Assembly (NCBI RefSeq): GCF_900110215.1
Contig: NZ_FOCX01000002.1
Span: 124,001 to 188,000, forward strand
Direction: 5' to 3'
Source of the DNA: Halorientalis persicus
GTDB taxonomy: Archaea > Halobacteriota > Halobacteria > Halobacteriales > Haloarculaceae
Length of the DNA stretch: 64,000 nucleotides
Shown here: positions 50,977-59,064 of the stretch, piece after piece
Position numbering within the stretch: position 1 is the first letter of the stretch
How the letters are laid out: every line of letters begins with the position of its first letter
Notes under the pieces: model-generated
Seen by the model: only the letters and a program-made list of their open reading frames with translations
Databases searched by the model: none
What the model was told of the DNA's origin: nothing
Position numbers and translations under genes: made by a program

Positions 50977-51732
50977 ATGAGTACGCAACAGGAGGGGACG
51001 CCAGCGGACGAACTGACCTACTACGAACTGGACGAGTACTTCCCGACGACGGCGTGGCTGGAGACCTACGCCGAACGGCTCTGTGCGAGCGAGGCGCTCG
51101 ACCGGGAGATGGACGGCTGGGGCACCGACTGGAACGGCGATTTCGTGTTCGAGATCCGTAACCTCCCGATCTTCGAGAACGCCGTCAACGATCTGCCCGA
51201 GGAACTCTGGCGCAACCTCGGCGACGCCATCCGGCAACTGCCCGACAGTACGCTCGAAGCCGTCATGCAGACCGCACCCGAAGAGATCCAGGAGAACGTC
51301 GACAAGCGGACCGGGACCCTCCAAGAGCGTGCGTCCGCCGAGCTACTCGAGACACCGCTCAACGAGTCGCCCGAGAAAGTCTGGCCCGGCCTGCGCAACA
51401 TCATGCCGGAGGTGCTCGACGCGCTGGTCGACGAACTCGACGATCACGTCACCGACGAGGGCCACGTCTTCGCCTGGCTCAACATGGTCGACGGCGACTG
51501 TCGCGAGACCGCGACCATGCAGTCGGTGGACGAGCGTGAACACCGCGTCCGCCTCACCGGCGAGTACGAGGACTGGAAACGCCTGCTCTCGGGCGAACTG
51601 GGCCTCCTCGACGCCGTGATGGGTGGGACGCTGAACGTGACCGCCGACATGAAAAACACCCTGCAGTACATGGACGCCCAGCTGGTGATGGTCGAGGTCG
51701 CCGCGGAGACGGACAAGCGGTTCCTCTTCTAA
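50977..51732 (+). CDS. SCP2 sterol-carrier-like domain protein
   Basis: 251 residues. The N-terminal acidic part (ELTYYELDEYFPTTAWLETYAERL) leads into an SCP2-type lipid-binding fold: FVFEIRNLPIFENAV, HVFAWLNMVDGDCRE, EYEDWKRLLSGELGLLDAVMGGTLNVTADMKNTL. The GG.L..TADM... strand-loop is characteristic of SCP2 domains. It may hold a lipid or hydrophobic cofactor. It ends just before a multi-hairpin repeat. Confidence 0.78.
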   Translation: MSTQQEGTPADELTYYELDEYFPTTAWLETYAERLCASEALDREMDGWGTDWNGDFVFEIRNLPIFENAVNDLPEELWRNLGDAIRQLPDSTLEAVMQTAPEEIQENVDKRTGTLQERASAELLETPLNESPEKVWPGLRNIMPEVLDALVDELDDHVTDEGHVFAWLNMVDGDCRETATMQSVDEREHRVRLTGEYEDWKRLLSGELGLLDAVMGGTLNVTADMKNTLQYMDAQLVMVEVAAETDKRFLF

Positions 51733-51737
51733 ACCAC

Positions 51738-51854
51738 CTTTTTACTGCAGGGGGTGCGCTCCCTTCGGTCGCGCACCCCCTTTGCAAAAACGTGGGTGAA
51801 AAAGGCGCGAGCGCCGAAGGCGCTCGCGAAGAACCGCGCGCCTGCGGCGCGCGG
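51738..51854 (+). repeat. multi-hairpin intergenic repeat, copy B
   Basis: Starts five bases after the SCP2 stop. CTTTTTACTGCAG (51738-51750) leads into a 10-bp stem GGGGGTGCGC/GCGCACCCCC (51750-51759, 51771-51780) and then TTTGCAAAAAC (51781-51791). Two perfect stems follow: CGCGAGCGCC-GAA-GGCGCTCGCG (51806-51828) and CCGCGCGCC-TGC-GGCGCGCGG (51834-51854). The left half matches copy A in sequence and in orientation relative to the gene end. Confidence 0.75.
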
Positions 51855-51884
51855 ATGCTTGTCGGCAGCCAACAACGGTACGTT

Positions 51885-52688
51885 TCAGGCCTCGACGGCC
51901 AGCCCGGCCTCGCGGGCGGCGTCCTCGGCGCTCGCGTCGTCGTGGAGGACGCTCGCGACGCCCTGCGTGATCGCCTCGGGGTCGTCGTGCTGGAAGATCG
52001 ACCGGCCCATCGAGACGCCGGCCGCGCCGGCGTCCATCGCGCCCCGGACCATCTCCAGAGTCTCCTTGTCGGTGCCTTTCGACCCGCCTGCGATGACGAC
52101 CGGCAGGCTGGTGGACTCGACGACGTGCTGGAAACTCTCGGCGTCGCCGGTGTAGCCGGTCTTCACCAGATCCGCGCCGAGTTCCTCGCCCAGGCGGACG
52201 GCGTGGCCGACGGCCTGATTGTACTCCTCGCTTTCGGGGTCGATGTCCGGCCCGCGCGCGTAGGTCATCGCGAGGACGGGCATCCCGTAGCGGTCGGCCT
52301 CGCTGGTGACCGTCGCGAGTTCCTCGATCTGTTCGCGTTCGTACGTGGAACCGACGTTGATGTGGAAGGAGACGGCGTCGGCCCCGGCCCGGATGGCGTC
52401 CTCCACAGTACCAGTCGTGCGCTTGTCGTTTTCGTCCGGACCGATGGCCGTCGAACCGTTGAGATGGCAGATATAGCCCGCGCCGTTCTTGTGCTCGTGG
52501 ACGCGCCCCGCGATGCCCTTCTGCGTGAGAACTGCATCCGCGCCGCCTCGCGTGATCGCGTCGATTGTCGATTCGATGTCCTTGAGGCCTTTGACGGCCC
52601 CCAGTGTGATGCCGTGGTCCATGGGGACGATGAGGTGACGTCCCCCTGTCCCGATGCGCGCCAGCCGCGCTGTGTTCCCCGTACTCAT
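51885..52688 (-). CDS. aroA': 2-amino-3,7-dideoxy-D-threo-hept-6-ulosonate synthase
   Basis: Class I aldolase-fold enzyme starting the archaeal aromatic pathway; its product feeds AroB'. 267 residues: HLIVPMDHGITLGAVKGL, AGYICHLNGSTAIGPDENDK, FHINVGSTYEREQ, MTYARGPDI and the Schiff-base Lys region ADLVKTGYTG. The close FbaB relatives share the fold, but context (aromatic genes) and the archaeal N-terminus favour ADTH synthase. ATG 52688 lies about 30 bp after a minus-strand TATA (CTTATG near 52716-52721). Confidence 0.9.
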   Translation of the reverse strand: MSTGNTARLARIGTGGRHLIVPMDHGITLGAVKGLKDIESTIDAITRGGADAVLTQKGIAGRVHEHKNGAGYICHLNGSTAIGPDENDKRTTGTVEDAIRAGADAVSFHINVGSTYEREQIEELATVTSEADRYGMPVLAMTYARGPDIDPESEEYNQAVGHAVRLGEELGADLVKTGYTGDAESFQHVVESTSLPVVIAGGSKGTDKETLEMVRGAMDAGAAGVSMGRSIFQHDDPEAITQGVASVLHDDASAEDAAREAGLAVEA

Positions 52689-52715
52689 ATTAGGTGAAGG
52701 TGTGGCAAGTACGGA

Positions 52716-52721
52716 CATAAG
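52716..52721 (-). promoter_or_regulatory. TATA box of aroA'
   Basis: CTTATG on the minus strand, 28-33 bp before ATG 52688 and identical to the core of the trpC promoter, allowing a leaderless transcript. Confidence 0.5.
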
Positions 52722-52829
52722 CGTTGCGAGACTGCGACATCACCGGCCCCAGCAGGGCAGTCTCTCTCGGTGATTTTTGCCACTGTCGGCCGCGGTATCA
52801 GGTCGTGGCAGTGTTCCGACAATTCCCGG

Positions 52830-53093
52830 TCAGATGTACCAGAGGTATCGCTTCCAGAGCGCGACAGCGGCCCGCGTCACCGGGAAGGGCTCACCGCCGC
52901 GCACGGCGGCCAGGGCCCCGAGTACGAACCCGGCGGCGAGACCGAGTCCGGCGACCGCGAGGACGAGTTCCAGCCGTGGATATCCCGTGACCCACGACCA
53001 GAGCTGGAAGACCACCGCGACGGCCACCGCCGTCGGGACGAGTGCGTCGACGAGTCCCAACAGTGCGTATCCGACGGGCTTCCCGAACGGCAT
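52830..53093 (-). CDS. small two-helix membrane protein
   Basis: 87 residues: LLGLVDALVPTAVAVAVVFQLW, then a Pro/Arg turn and LELVLAVAGLGLAAGFVLGALAAV, ending WKRYLWYI. It sits 31 bp downstream of trpA and is co-directional with it, so it is possibly the last gene of the trp operon. Nothing links it to tryptophan; probably a conserved haloarchaeal membrane protein. Confidence 0.65.
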   Translation of the reverse strand: MPFGKPVGYALLGLVDALVPTAVAVAVVFQLWSWVTGYPRLELVLAVAGLGLAAGFVLGALAAVRGGEPFPVTRAAVALWKRYLWYI

Positions 53094-53124
53094 ACTCGAA
53101 GGGGTTTTCGCCGGCAGAAATAGC

Positions 53125-53979
53125 TTACTGGTCCTCGGGCACGACGGATTCGGCGCGCTGTTGGGCCCCGCGCAGTGCGCCCTCCTTCAGGTCGCGGGCC
53201 TTCGCTTCCAGCCGGTCGGCCACCGCCGAGACCGGTTCGTCGTTCTCGTAGCCCTCGGCCACGATGTCGACGAGGGCGGAGCCGACGATGATCCCGTCGG
53301 CCCCCGCGCGGACGATTCGCGCGGCGTGATCGCCCTCCTTGATCCCGAAGCCGACGGCCTTGGGCACGTCCCAGTCGTCGATGCGGGCCAGGCTCTCGTC
53401 GGTCTGGTCGCTCACGTCGTCGCGCGCACCGGTCGTGCCCAGTCGCGCCTGCACGTAGACGTAGCCCGACACCTGCTCGCGCATCCGGTCGAGTCGGTCG
53501 CCCCGCGTCGTCGGCGCGACGATGAACACGAGGTCGAGGTCGAACTCGTCGCAGGCCTCCCGGAGCGGATCAGCCTCCTCTGCGGGCAGATCCGGCACGA
53601 CGAAGCCCGTGATCCCCACGTCTGCGGCTTTCTCGACGAAGGGGCGTGGCCCCTCTTCCTGGCCGTACTGGTAGATCAGGTTGTAGTAGGTCATACAGAC
53701 CAGCGGCACGTCCACGTCCAGTTCCGCGACGAACTCGAAGTACCGGTCGGGGGTCATGCCGGCGTCCAGCGCGCGGACGATGGCGTCCTGGATCGTCTTG
53801 CCCTCCGCGATGGGTTCCGAGAAGGGCAGGCCGAGTTCGATCACGTCCGCGCCGCCGCGGGCCAGCGCCTCGACGTATTCGAGGGAGGCCTCGTAATCGG
53901 GGTCGCCCGCGGCCAGATACGGCACGAAGGCGGGGTCGTCGCGCTCGAAGGCCCCGGCGAGGTCGGGATTGTTGGCCAT
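53125..53979 (-). CDS. trpA: tryptophan synthase alpha subunit
   Basis: Cleaves indole-3-glycerol phosphate to indole and glyceraldehyde phosphate. 284 residues: [13 protein letters not shown], catalytic Glu48 in [11 protein letters not shown], then IAEGKTIQ. The position of the second catalytic acid (Asp60 of the bacterial enzyme) is Glu59, and the adjacent Asp of the DP pair is also Glu. [14 protein letters not shown] and PTTRGDRL follow normally. The ATG directly follows the trpB stop. Confidence 0.94.
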   Translation of the reverse strand: MANNPDLAGAFERDDPAFVPYLAAGDPDYEASLEYVEALARGGADVIELGLPFSEPIAEGKTIQDAIVRALDAGMTPDRYFEFVAELDVDVPLVCMTYYNLIYQYGQEEGPRPFVEKAADVGITGFVVPDLPAEEADPLREACDEFDLDLVFIVAPTTRGDRLDRMREQVSGYVYVQARLGTTGARDDVSDQTDESLARIDDWDVPKAVGFGIKEGDHAARIVRAGADGIIVGSALVDIVAEGYENDEPVSAVADRLEAKARDLKEGALRGAQQRAESVVPEDQ

Positions 53980-55224
53980 CTACATCCCCTCCGCAGCTTC
54001 GAATACACTCATATCCACGTCCACGTCCAGATCCCGCTGCTCGGTCTCCTCGATGACCGTTTCGAGGTCCTTGTCGCCCCGGCCCGAGACGTTTATCACT
54101 GTGACGTCACCGACGGCATCGGGGTTCTCGTGCAGGTACCCGAAGGCGTGGGCCGTCTCCAGTGCGGGGATGATCCCCTCCTCCTGTGAGAGGCGGTGGA
54201 ACGCCTCCAGCGCGGCGTCGTCGTCGACGTTCGCGGGCGTGACCCGACCCTCGTCGACGAGGTGTGCCAGTTCCGGGCCGACGCCGGCGTAGTCCAGCCC
54301 CGCCGAGACGCTGTGGGACTCCATGATCTGGCCGTCCGAGTCCTGCAGGAGTTTGGTGCGCGCGCCGTGGAGGACGCCCTCGTCCCCGGTCGACAGCGTG
54401 GCCGAGTTGGGTGCGACGCCCTCCTGTTCGTTCACGGTCAGCGAGGAGCCGCCGGCCTCGACGGCCAGCAGGTCCACGTCCGCGTCGTCGACGAACTCGG
54501 CGAACGACCCCATCGTGTTCGACCCGCCGCCGGCGCAGGCGACCACGGAGTCGGGGAGACGACCCGCGTGGTCCCGAATCTGCTCGCGGGCTTCCTCGGA
54601 GATTACCGACTGGAAGTCACGGACCATCGCGGGGAACGGTGCGGGCCCGACGATCGACCCGATGACGTAGTGGGTGGTCTCGACGGTCGTCGCCCAGTCA
54701 CGCATCGTCTCACTGATGGCCTCCTTGAGCGTCCCCCGGCCCACTGTGACGGGGTTGACCTCGGCCCCGTTGAGCCGCATCCGGAACACGTTGGGCCGCT
54801 GGCGGTTGATATCGGTCCGGCCCATGTAGATCTCACAGGGCATATCCAGATGGGCGGCGGCCATCGCCGTCGCGGTACCGTGCTGACCGGCCCCGGTCTC
54901 GGCGATGATCCGTTCTTTGCCCATGTACTTGGCCAGCAGGACCTGCCCGAGCGCGTTGTTCAGCTTGTGTGCGCCGCCGTGGAGCAGGTCCTCGCGCTTG
55001 AGATAGACCGCGGTATCGTACGCTTCCGAGAGCTGGTCCGCGTACTGCAGCGGTGTCGGTCGCCCGCCGAAGTCGCGCAGTCGCTGCCGGAACTCGTCCA
55101 TGAACCCGTCCTCGTTGTCCAGCACGTACCGCTCGTAGGCGTCCGTCAGTTCCTCGATGGCCGGCATCAACACCTCGGGCACGTACTGTCCGCCGTACTG
55201 TCCGAATTTTACTGTCTCGCTCAT
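53980..55224 (-). CDS. trpB: tryptophan synthase beta subunit
   Basis: Pyridoxal-phosphate enzyme joining indole and serine. 414 residues: [18 protein letters not shown]-Lys in [26 protein letters not shown], phosphate cup region [10 protein letters not shown], and [11 protein letters not shown]. TrpB1-type with the usual COMM-domain region. It overlaps trpC by 4 bases (ATGA) and abuts trpA, so it is part of a trpCBA operon. Confidence 0.96.
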   Translation of the reverse strand: MSETVKFGQYGGQYVPEVLMPAIEELTDAYERYVLDNEDGFMDEFRQRLRDFGGRPTPLQYADQLSEAYDTAVYLKREDLLHGGAHKLNNALGQVLLAKYMGKERIIAETGAGQHGTATAMAAAHLDMPCEIYMGRTDINRQRPNVFRMRLNGAEVNPVTVGRGTLKEAISETMRDWATTVETTHYVIGSIVGPAPFPAMVRDFQSVISEEAREQIRDHAGRLPDSVVACAGGGSNTMGSFAEFVDDADVDLLAVEAGGSSLTVNEQEGVAPNSATLSTGDEGVLHGARTKLLQDSDGQIMESHSVSAGLDYAGVGPELAHLVDEGRVTPANVDDDAALEAFHRLSQEEGIIPALETAHAFGYLHENPDAVGDVTVINVSGRGDKDLETVIEETEQRDLDVDVDMSVFEAAEGM

Positions 55225-56000
55225 GTCTCTGTCTCGGTTTGTGTCAGTCGCGACGTCTTCTCCTTGACCGATCCGTCCATGATCGCACTGCCGATCAACA
55301 GCCCGTCGGCCCCGGCGGCGCGCATCCGGGCCACGTCCTCGGCCGTCTCGATCCCGCTCTCGGCGAGCACGGTCACGTCGTCTGGCACGTCGGGCGCGAC
55401 CCGCTCGAACGTGTCCAGATCGACGTTCAACTGCGCGAGATCGCGGTTGTTCACACCCACGATATCGGCCCCGGCGTCAAGTGCCTGCTGGAGTTCCGTG
55501 CCGTCGTGGACCTCCACGAGGACCTGAAAGCCCCGATCCCGGGCCGCCGCCAGCAGGTCGTCCAGATCGTCCGTGTCGTCTTCCTGCAGGAACCGGACGA
55601 TCAACAGGACCACGTCGGCCGCCACGGTGTCGAGTTGGGCCTCGCGGACGACGAAGTCCTTCCGCAGGACCGGCACGTCGACGGCCGCACGGATGCGCCG
55701 CAGGTTCTCCGGTGACCCGCCGAAGTGGTCAGGTTCGGTCAGCACCGACAGCGCCGCCGCGCCGCCGGCGACCATCTCCTCGGCGAGCGCGACGGGATCG
55801 TCCGTCCGCTCGCCGTCGGTCGTCGGACTCGTCGGTTTCACCTCCGCGATCACGGGCACCCTGCCGTCGGCCTCGGCGGCCGCGAACGCGGCGGGCAACG
55901 ACCGCGTGTCGACCGACAGCCGCTCGTCGCCCCCGCCCCGCTCGCGTGCGGCCGCGAGGATCGACTTCACCGCTGGCGCAATCTCTCCACTAGCGTCCAT
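55221..56000 (-). CDS. trpC: indole-3-glycerol-phosphate synthase
   Basis: 259 residues, (beta/alpha)8. [14 protein letters not shown] contains the first catalytic Lys; [14 protein letters not shown] the second; [16 protein letters not shown] and [13 protein letters not shown] the substrate-binding strands; [12 protein letters not shown] the phosphate loop. Makes the substrate for TrpA. First gene of trpCBA; the anthranilate genes are not in this window. Confidence 0.95.
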   Translation of the reverse strand: MDASGEIAPAVKSILAAARERGGGDERLSVDTRSLPAAFAAAEADGRVPVIAEVKPTSPTTDGERTDDPVALAEEMVAGGAAALSVLTEPDHFGGSPENLRRIRAAVDVPVLRKDFVVREAQLDTVAADVVLLIVRFLQEDDTDDLDDLLAAARDRGFQVLVEVHDGTELQQALDAGADIVGVNNRDLAQLNVDLDTFERVAPDVPDDVTVLAESGIETAEDVARMRAAGADGLLIGSAIMDGSVKEKTSRLTQTETET

Positions 56001-56003
56001 TAC

Positions 56004-56034
56004 TGTACATTAACGGACGGAACTGCACATAAGA
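56004..56034 (-). promoter_or_regulatory. trpCBA promoter with duplicated TG(T/C)ACA box
   Basis: Plus-strand ACTGTACATTAA (from 56002) and ACTGCACATAAG (from 56022) are direct repeats 20 bp apart, i.e. about two helical turns. The inner one is within the near-palindrome TTACTGTACATTAA (56000-56013); the outer overlaps the minus-strand TATA CTTATG. The box resembles the TGTACA TRP box of methanogen TrpY. A repressor site is inferred. Confidence 0.55.
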
Positions 56035-56091
56035 CTTGCGTCACAGCGACGAACAGGCTAAAGGGCCGGCACGGATAACTACCGAGCAGAA

Positions 56092-56760
56092 ATGACGGGC
56101 AGACGAGGGTTCCTCCGGAGGCTGGCACTCCTCGGGGTCGCTGGCGCGGCCGGCTGTCTCGGTGACGAGGGCGGTGACAGGGAGAGCGGTAGCGACGGCG
56201 ACACGACGCCGACGACGGTGGGGCCGGGCGAAACCGGGAGTGGGTTCACGGGACCGGACGAGTCGGACGAGGAGCGGTCACTCCCGTCGGCACTCCGGGT
56301 CGTCTCGGCGGTCGGGACCAACGTCGCCCAGCGCCGGATCGGGACGGTCGAGGTGACGGTCGCGAAGGCCGACTGGGTGGAAGAGGTCGATCTGACAGGC
56401 GTCACCGCCACGTGGACCGTCCCCGGCGAGAGTTACGAACTAGCCGCGGCCACGACCGACGCCGACGCCGACGGCTACTTCGGAATCGAGCCAGCCAGGA
56501 GCACGAGCGCGGACGCGACGCTGCAGACGACCCACGAACGCCACCGGCTGGTGTTCGATCTCGGGGACGACGACGAGGAGATCGACGACTGGCACCGACG
56601 GCTGGAGACAGACAGCACGCACTTCGGCGAGGTCGTGCGTGTCGACGACGTGATCGGCCTCCGGCTCACGACCGCCGGCGGATCGACGACGGACGCCAGA
56701 CTCCTCGCACCGACCGAGGTGAACCGGATCGAGGGCACCGTCGAGTTGGGCGTCGACTGA
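56092..56760 (+). CDS. Tat lipoprotein with archaellin-like domain, copy 1
   Basis: 222 residues. Twin-Arg signal RRGFLRRLALLGVAGAAGC with lipidated C22, an acidic/Thr linker (to about 65), then a beta domain: LRVVSAVGTNVAQRRIGTVE, DLTGVTATW, DGYFGIEPARS, HRLVFDL, VIGLRLTTAGGSTTDARL. Segment order and pattern parallel the C-terminal domain of haloarchaeal archaellins, without their N-terminal helix. It is clearly a paralogue of the next gene. Surface-anchored. Confidence 0.75.
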   Translation: MTGRRGFLRRLALLGVAGAAGCLGDEGGDRESGSDGDTTPTTVGPGETGSGFTGPDESDEERSLPSALRVVSAVGTNVAQRRIGTVEVTVAKADWVEEVDLTGVTATWTVPGESYELAAATTDADADGYFGIEPARSTSADATLQTTHERHRLVFDLGDDDEEIDDWHRRLETDSTHFGEVVRVDDVIGLRLTTAGGSTTDARLLAPTEVNRIEGTVELGVD

Positions 56761-56924
56761 TACCGTCGGACGGCGTATCTCGCGAGAGTTCGTCGAAGGC
56801 CCCGGGCGAACGGGTGCTTCCTGCAACGGCCGTCCAGTGTTCACGAGCGCCCGTCGAGTAGCTGGGGTTTCGAATCTCGTCACGGTACGGATCTTTAGGA
56901 CCTGGAGACATCTCATCGCTGTCC

Positions 56925-57581
56925 ATGTATCAGCGACGGACGGTCCTGCGGGCCGGCGTCACCGCCACAGCCCTGGCGGTGGCTGGCTGTACCAGTCAGG
57001 ACGACGCGACCGATGCGACCAGCGACGGGACCGACGACGACGGCGTCGACGAGACCGACGACGCCGCTGGAACCGACTCGCCCGAGGAAAACACCGACAC
57101 GGACGAGCCGACCGAGACCGCGACGGACGGCGACCCAGAGTCGGTGGCTCGTGTCAGGGTGATCTCGTCCGTCGGCCTCGTCGCGGATGGGGCGATCAGC
57201 GCCGTCGAACTCGTGGTCGCACCCACTCCAGGGGCCGGGCCGGCCGACCTGCGGCGGACGACGGTCCAGTGGGTCGACGAGCGCGGGTCCTACGACCTCG
57301 CCGCGGCGTCGAGTGACACGACGGCCGACGGCACCTTTCGGATCACGCCGATCAAGGACGCTGACGACTCCGCACCCGTCCTGAACGCCGACGACGACCG
57401 GATGCAGCTGTCGATGGATCTCGGGGCGGCCGACGAGGTGTCCGGCGTCGAGGGGTTCGGTGAACCGCTCCAGCCTGGAGCCACCGCCACGCTCCAGCTC
57501 ACGACAGCCGCTGGCGCGACCTCGACCGTCCGGCTCACGGTCCCGGAGACCCTCGCCGGTGAACGGGCAGTCACCCTGTAG
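56925..57581 (+). CDS. Tat lipoprotein with archaellin-like domain, copy 2
   Basis: 218 residues. Signal MYQRRTVLRAGVTATALAVAGC (lipidated C22) and an extreme Asp/Thr linker. The beta domain from about residue 73 includes VRVISSVGLVADGAISAVEL, DLRRTTVQWVDERGSYDLAA, DGTFRITPIKDADDS, NADDDRMQLSMDL, PGATATLQLTTAAGATSTVR and the ending VPETLAGERAVTL. This ending is what haloarchaeal archaellins have. It has its own TATA (TTTAGG near 56894). Confidence 0.78.
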   Translation: MYQRRTVLRAGVTATALAVAGCTSQDDATDATSDGTDDDGVDETDDAAGTDSPEENTDTDEPTETATDGDPESVARVRVISSVGLVADGAISAVELVVAPTPGAGPADLRRTTVQWVDERGSYDLAAASSDTTADGTFRITPIKDADDSAPVLNADDDRMQLSMDLGAADEVSGVEGFGEPLQPGATATLQLTTAAGATSTVRLTVPETLAGERAVTL

Positions 57582-57616
57582 CCAGTTTCAAGACACTCTC
57601 GCCCGTTCAGGCGAGC

Positions 57617-58078
57617 ATGAGTGACGTTGCGGGCATCTACGCGCACGAATCGTCGTATCTCGACCGCTACGTGCAGGTCGGGATCGCACAGGGTCGAGTC
57701 ATCTCCGTCTCGTTCCCCGAGACGCCCGACGAGGGTGCCGAGGCCGACCACGACCTCCTGAACCGGATCGACGCCTACCTCGACGGCGTCGAGGAGACCT
57801 TCGAGGACGTGCAGGTCGCGTTGACGGTCCCGACCGACCAGCGCAAGATTCTCGAATCCGTGCGCGAGATTCCGTACGGCCAGGATTCCTCGGTCGCGCA
57901 ACTCGTGCGGATGACACCCGGACTGGACGACGGGAGCGACGACGACATCCGAGCAGTGCGAGAAGCGCTCACCGAGAATCCCGCACCCCTGCTCATCCCC
58001 GACCACCGCGTCCGCGACGGCCCCGGCGCGACCCCGCCCGCCATCGTCGACAAACTCCGGTCGATCGAAGGGATCTGA
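57617..58078 (+). CDS. MGMT-like DNA-binding protein lacking the acceptor cysteine
   Basis: 153 residues, methyltransferase/ATL superfamily C-terminal domain: REIPYGQDSSVAQLVRMTPGL, then LLIPDHRVRDGPG. In O6-alkylguanine transferases this motif is IPCHRV; here the acceptor Cys is Asp129. It may act like alkyltransferase-like proteins, binding lesions to direct other repair. Nearby genes do not clarify the job. Confidence 0.8.
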   Translation: MSDVAGIYAHESSYLDRYVQVGIAQGRVISVSFPETPDEGAEADHDLLNRIDAYLDGVEETFEDVQVALTVPTDQRKILESVREIPYGQDSSVAQLVRMTPGLDDGSDDDIRAVREALTENPAPLLIPDHRVRDGPGATPPAIVDKLRSIEGI

Positions 58079-58120
58079 GCCCCAGGACGTCGACAGCGCG
58101 CTGGCCGATTAAATTACACG

Positions 58121-58165
58121 CTGTTCTACCGTGAACTTATTTATGCCTGTTTTACCGACAACAGG
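58121..58165 (+). promoter_or_regulatory. promoter with duplicated CTGTT(C/T)TACCG elements
   Basis: CTGTTCTACCG (58121-58131) and CTGTTTTACCG (58147-58157) flank the TATA-like TTATTTAT (58137-58144, 24-31 bp before ATG 58168). The downstream copy also forms the inverted repeat CCTGTT/AACAGG (58146-58151, 58160-58165). This suggests an operator controlling the dehydrogenase pair. Confidence 0.55.
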
Positions 58166-58167
58166 TC

Positions 58168-59064
58168 ATGGTGGAGAGAGACGTACCGCGGCGATCGGTA
58201 CTTCGCGGCGTCGCAGCGGGTGGGGGAGTGGTCGCGGTCTCGGGGTCGGCGTCGGCCTCGGGGTCGTCGCTGACCTTCGAGACACACACGGAGATCACGT
58301 TCCGGGCCGTCGTGGACGCGGTGCTCCCGGAGACGCCGGAACTGGCCGAGCCACTGGGGGCCGAACACGTGCCCGGTGGGCTAGCTGTCGGCCTCGACGA
58401 GTTCCTGATCACGTACGCGAACGACCTGTTCACGTTCGGCCTGCCCTACATCGGCGAGGTCGGGAACATCCCTATCGCGGGGCCGGTGGCGGCGGTGCTG
58501 GACCTGGCCGCGAAGGAGTTGCTCGACCGCGGCGACAACGAGGACGACCCCAGCGTCGACCGACCGCTGGCGCTGCTGGAGGCCGACGACACCTCGGCCT
58601 GGGTCGTCCGCTTTGCCGCCGGCACGTTCTCGAAGCTATCGCGGCGCGACCGATTGCGCGCCATCGGTCTGCTCGACGGCTACGAACTGGAGCTCTCACC
58701 CGTCTCGGGGTTCCTGTTCGAGGCCGACGCCGGCCTCGTCGGGCAACTGGTGGTCGGCTTCGCCGAGGTCATCTACTACAGCGAGTGGCAGGGCTACGAC
58801 GAGTTCACCCAGCCGCCGAGCCAGCGCGCGCACCCGAACGATCCCGACGCCGTCCAGAGCTGGCGACAGACCGGCTACCCCGGATTCGCCGACGGCTACG
58901 CGGCCCTCCGGGGTTACGTCGACAAGCCCGATAGTCCGCTGGGCGGCGGTGACGTCTGGAAAGATCTCGACGGCGACGTGCGCATCGCCCGCGACTCGGG
59001 GCAGTTCCGGGAGAACGACTACGACACCAGCGGCTACGAGGAACCGTACCCGGAGGGCGCGTAG
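58168..59064 (+). CDS. Tat-exported small subunit of a GMC-type dehydrogenase
   Basis: 298 residues. Signal PRRSVLRGVAAGGGVVAVSG with twin Arg, no lipobox Cys. The mature domain has features of gluconate 2-dehydrogenase subunit 3 (FETHTEITFRAVVDAVLPE, near VRFAAGTFSKLSRRDRLRAI, VIYYSEWQGYDEFTQPPSQRA). It may escort the cofactor-loaded catalytic subunit through Tat. The stop (TAG) directly abuts the next ATG. Confidence 0.8.
   Translation: MVERDVPRRSVLRGVAAGGGVVAVSGSASASGSSLTFETHTEITFRAVVDAVLPETPELAEPLGAEHVPGGLAVGLDEFLITYANDLFTFGLPYIGEVGNIPIAGPVAAVLDLAAKELLDRGDNEDDPSVDRPLALLEADDTSAWVVRFAAGTFSKLSRRDRLRAIGLLDGYELELSPVSGFLFEADAGLVGQLVVGFAEVIYYSEWQGYDEFTQPPSQRAHPNDPDAVQSWRQTGYPGFADGYAALRGYVDKPDSPLGGGDVWKDLDGDVRIARDSGQFRENDYDTSGYEEPYPEGA

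Noticed and set aside
51885-52688. Fructose-1,6-bisphosphate aldolase as the main assignment
   Set aside because: The FbaB-like fold is shared, but the archaeal aroA' N-terminus and proximity to trpCBA favour ADTH synthase. Enzyme assay would decide.
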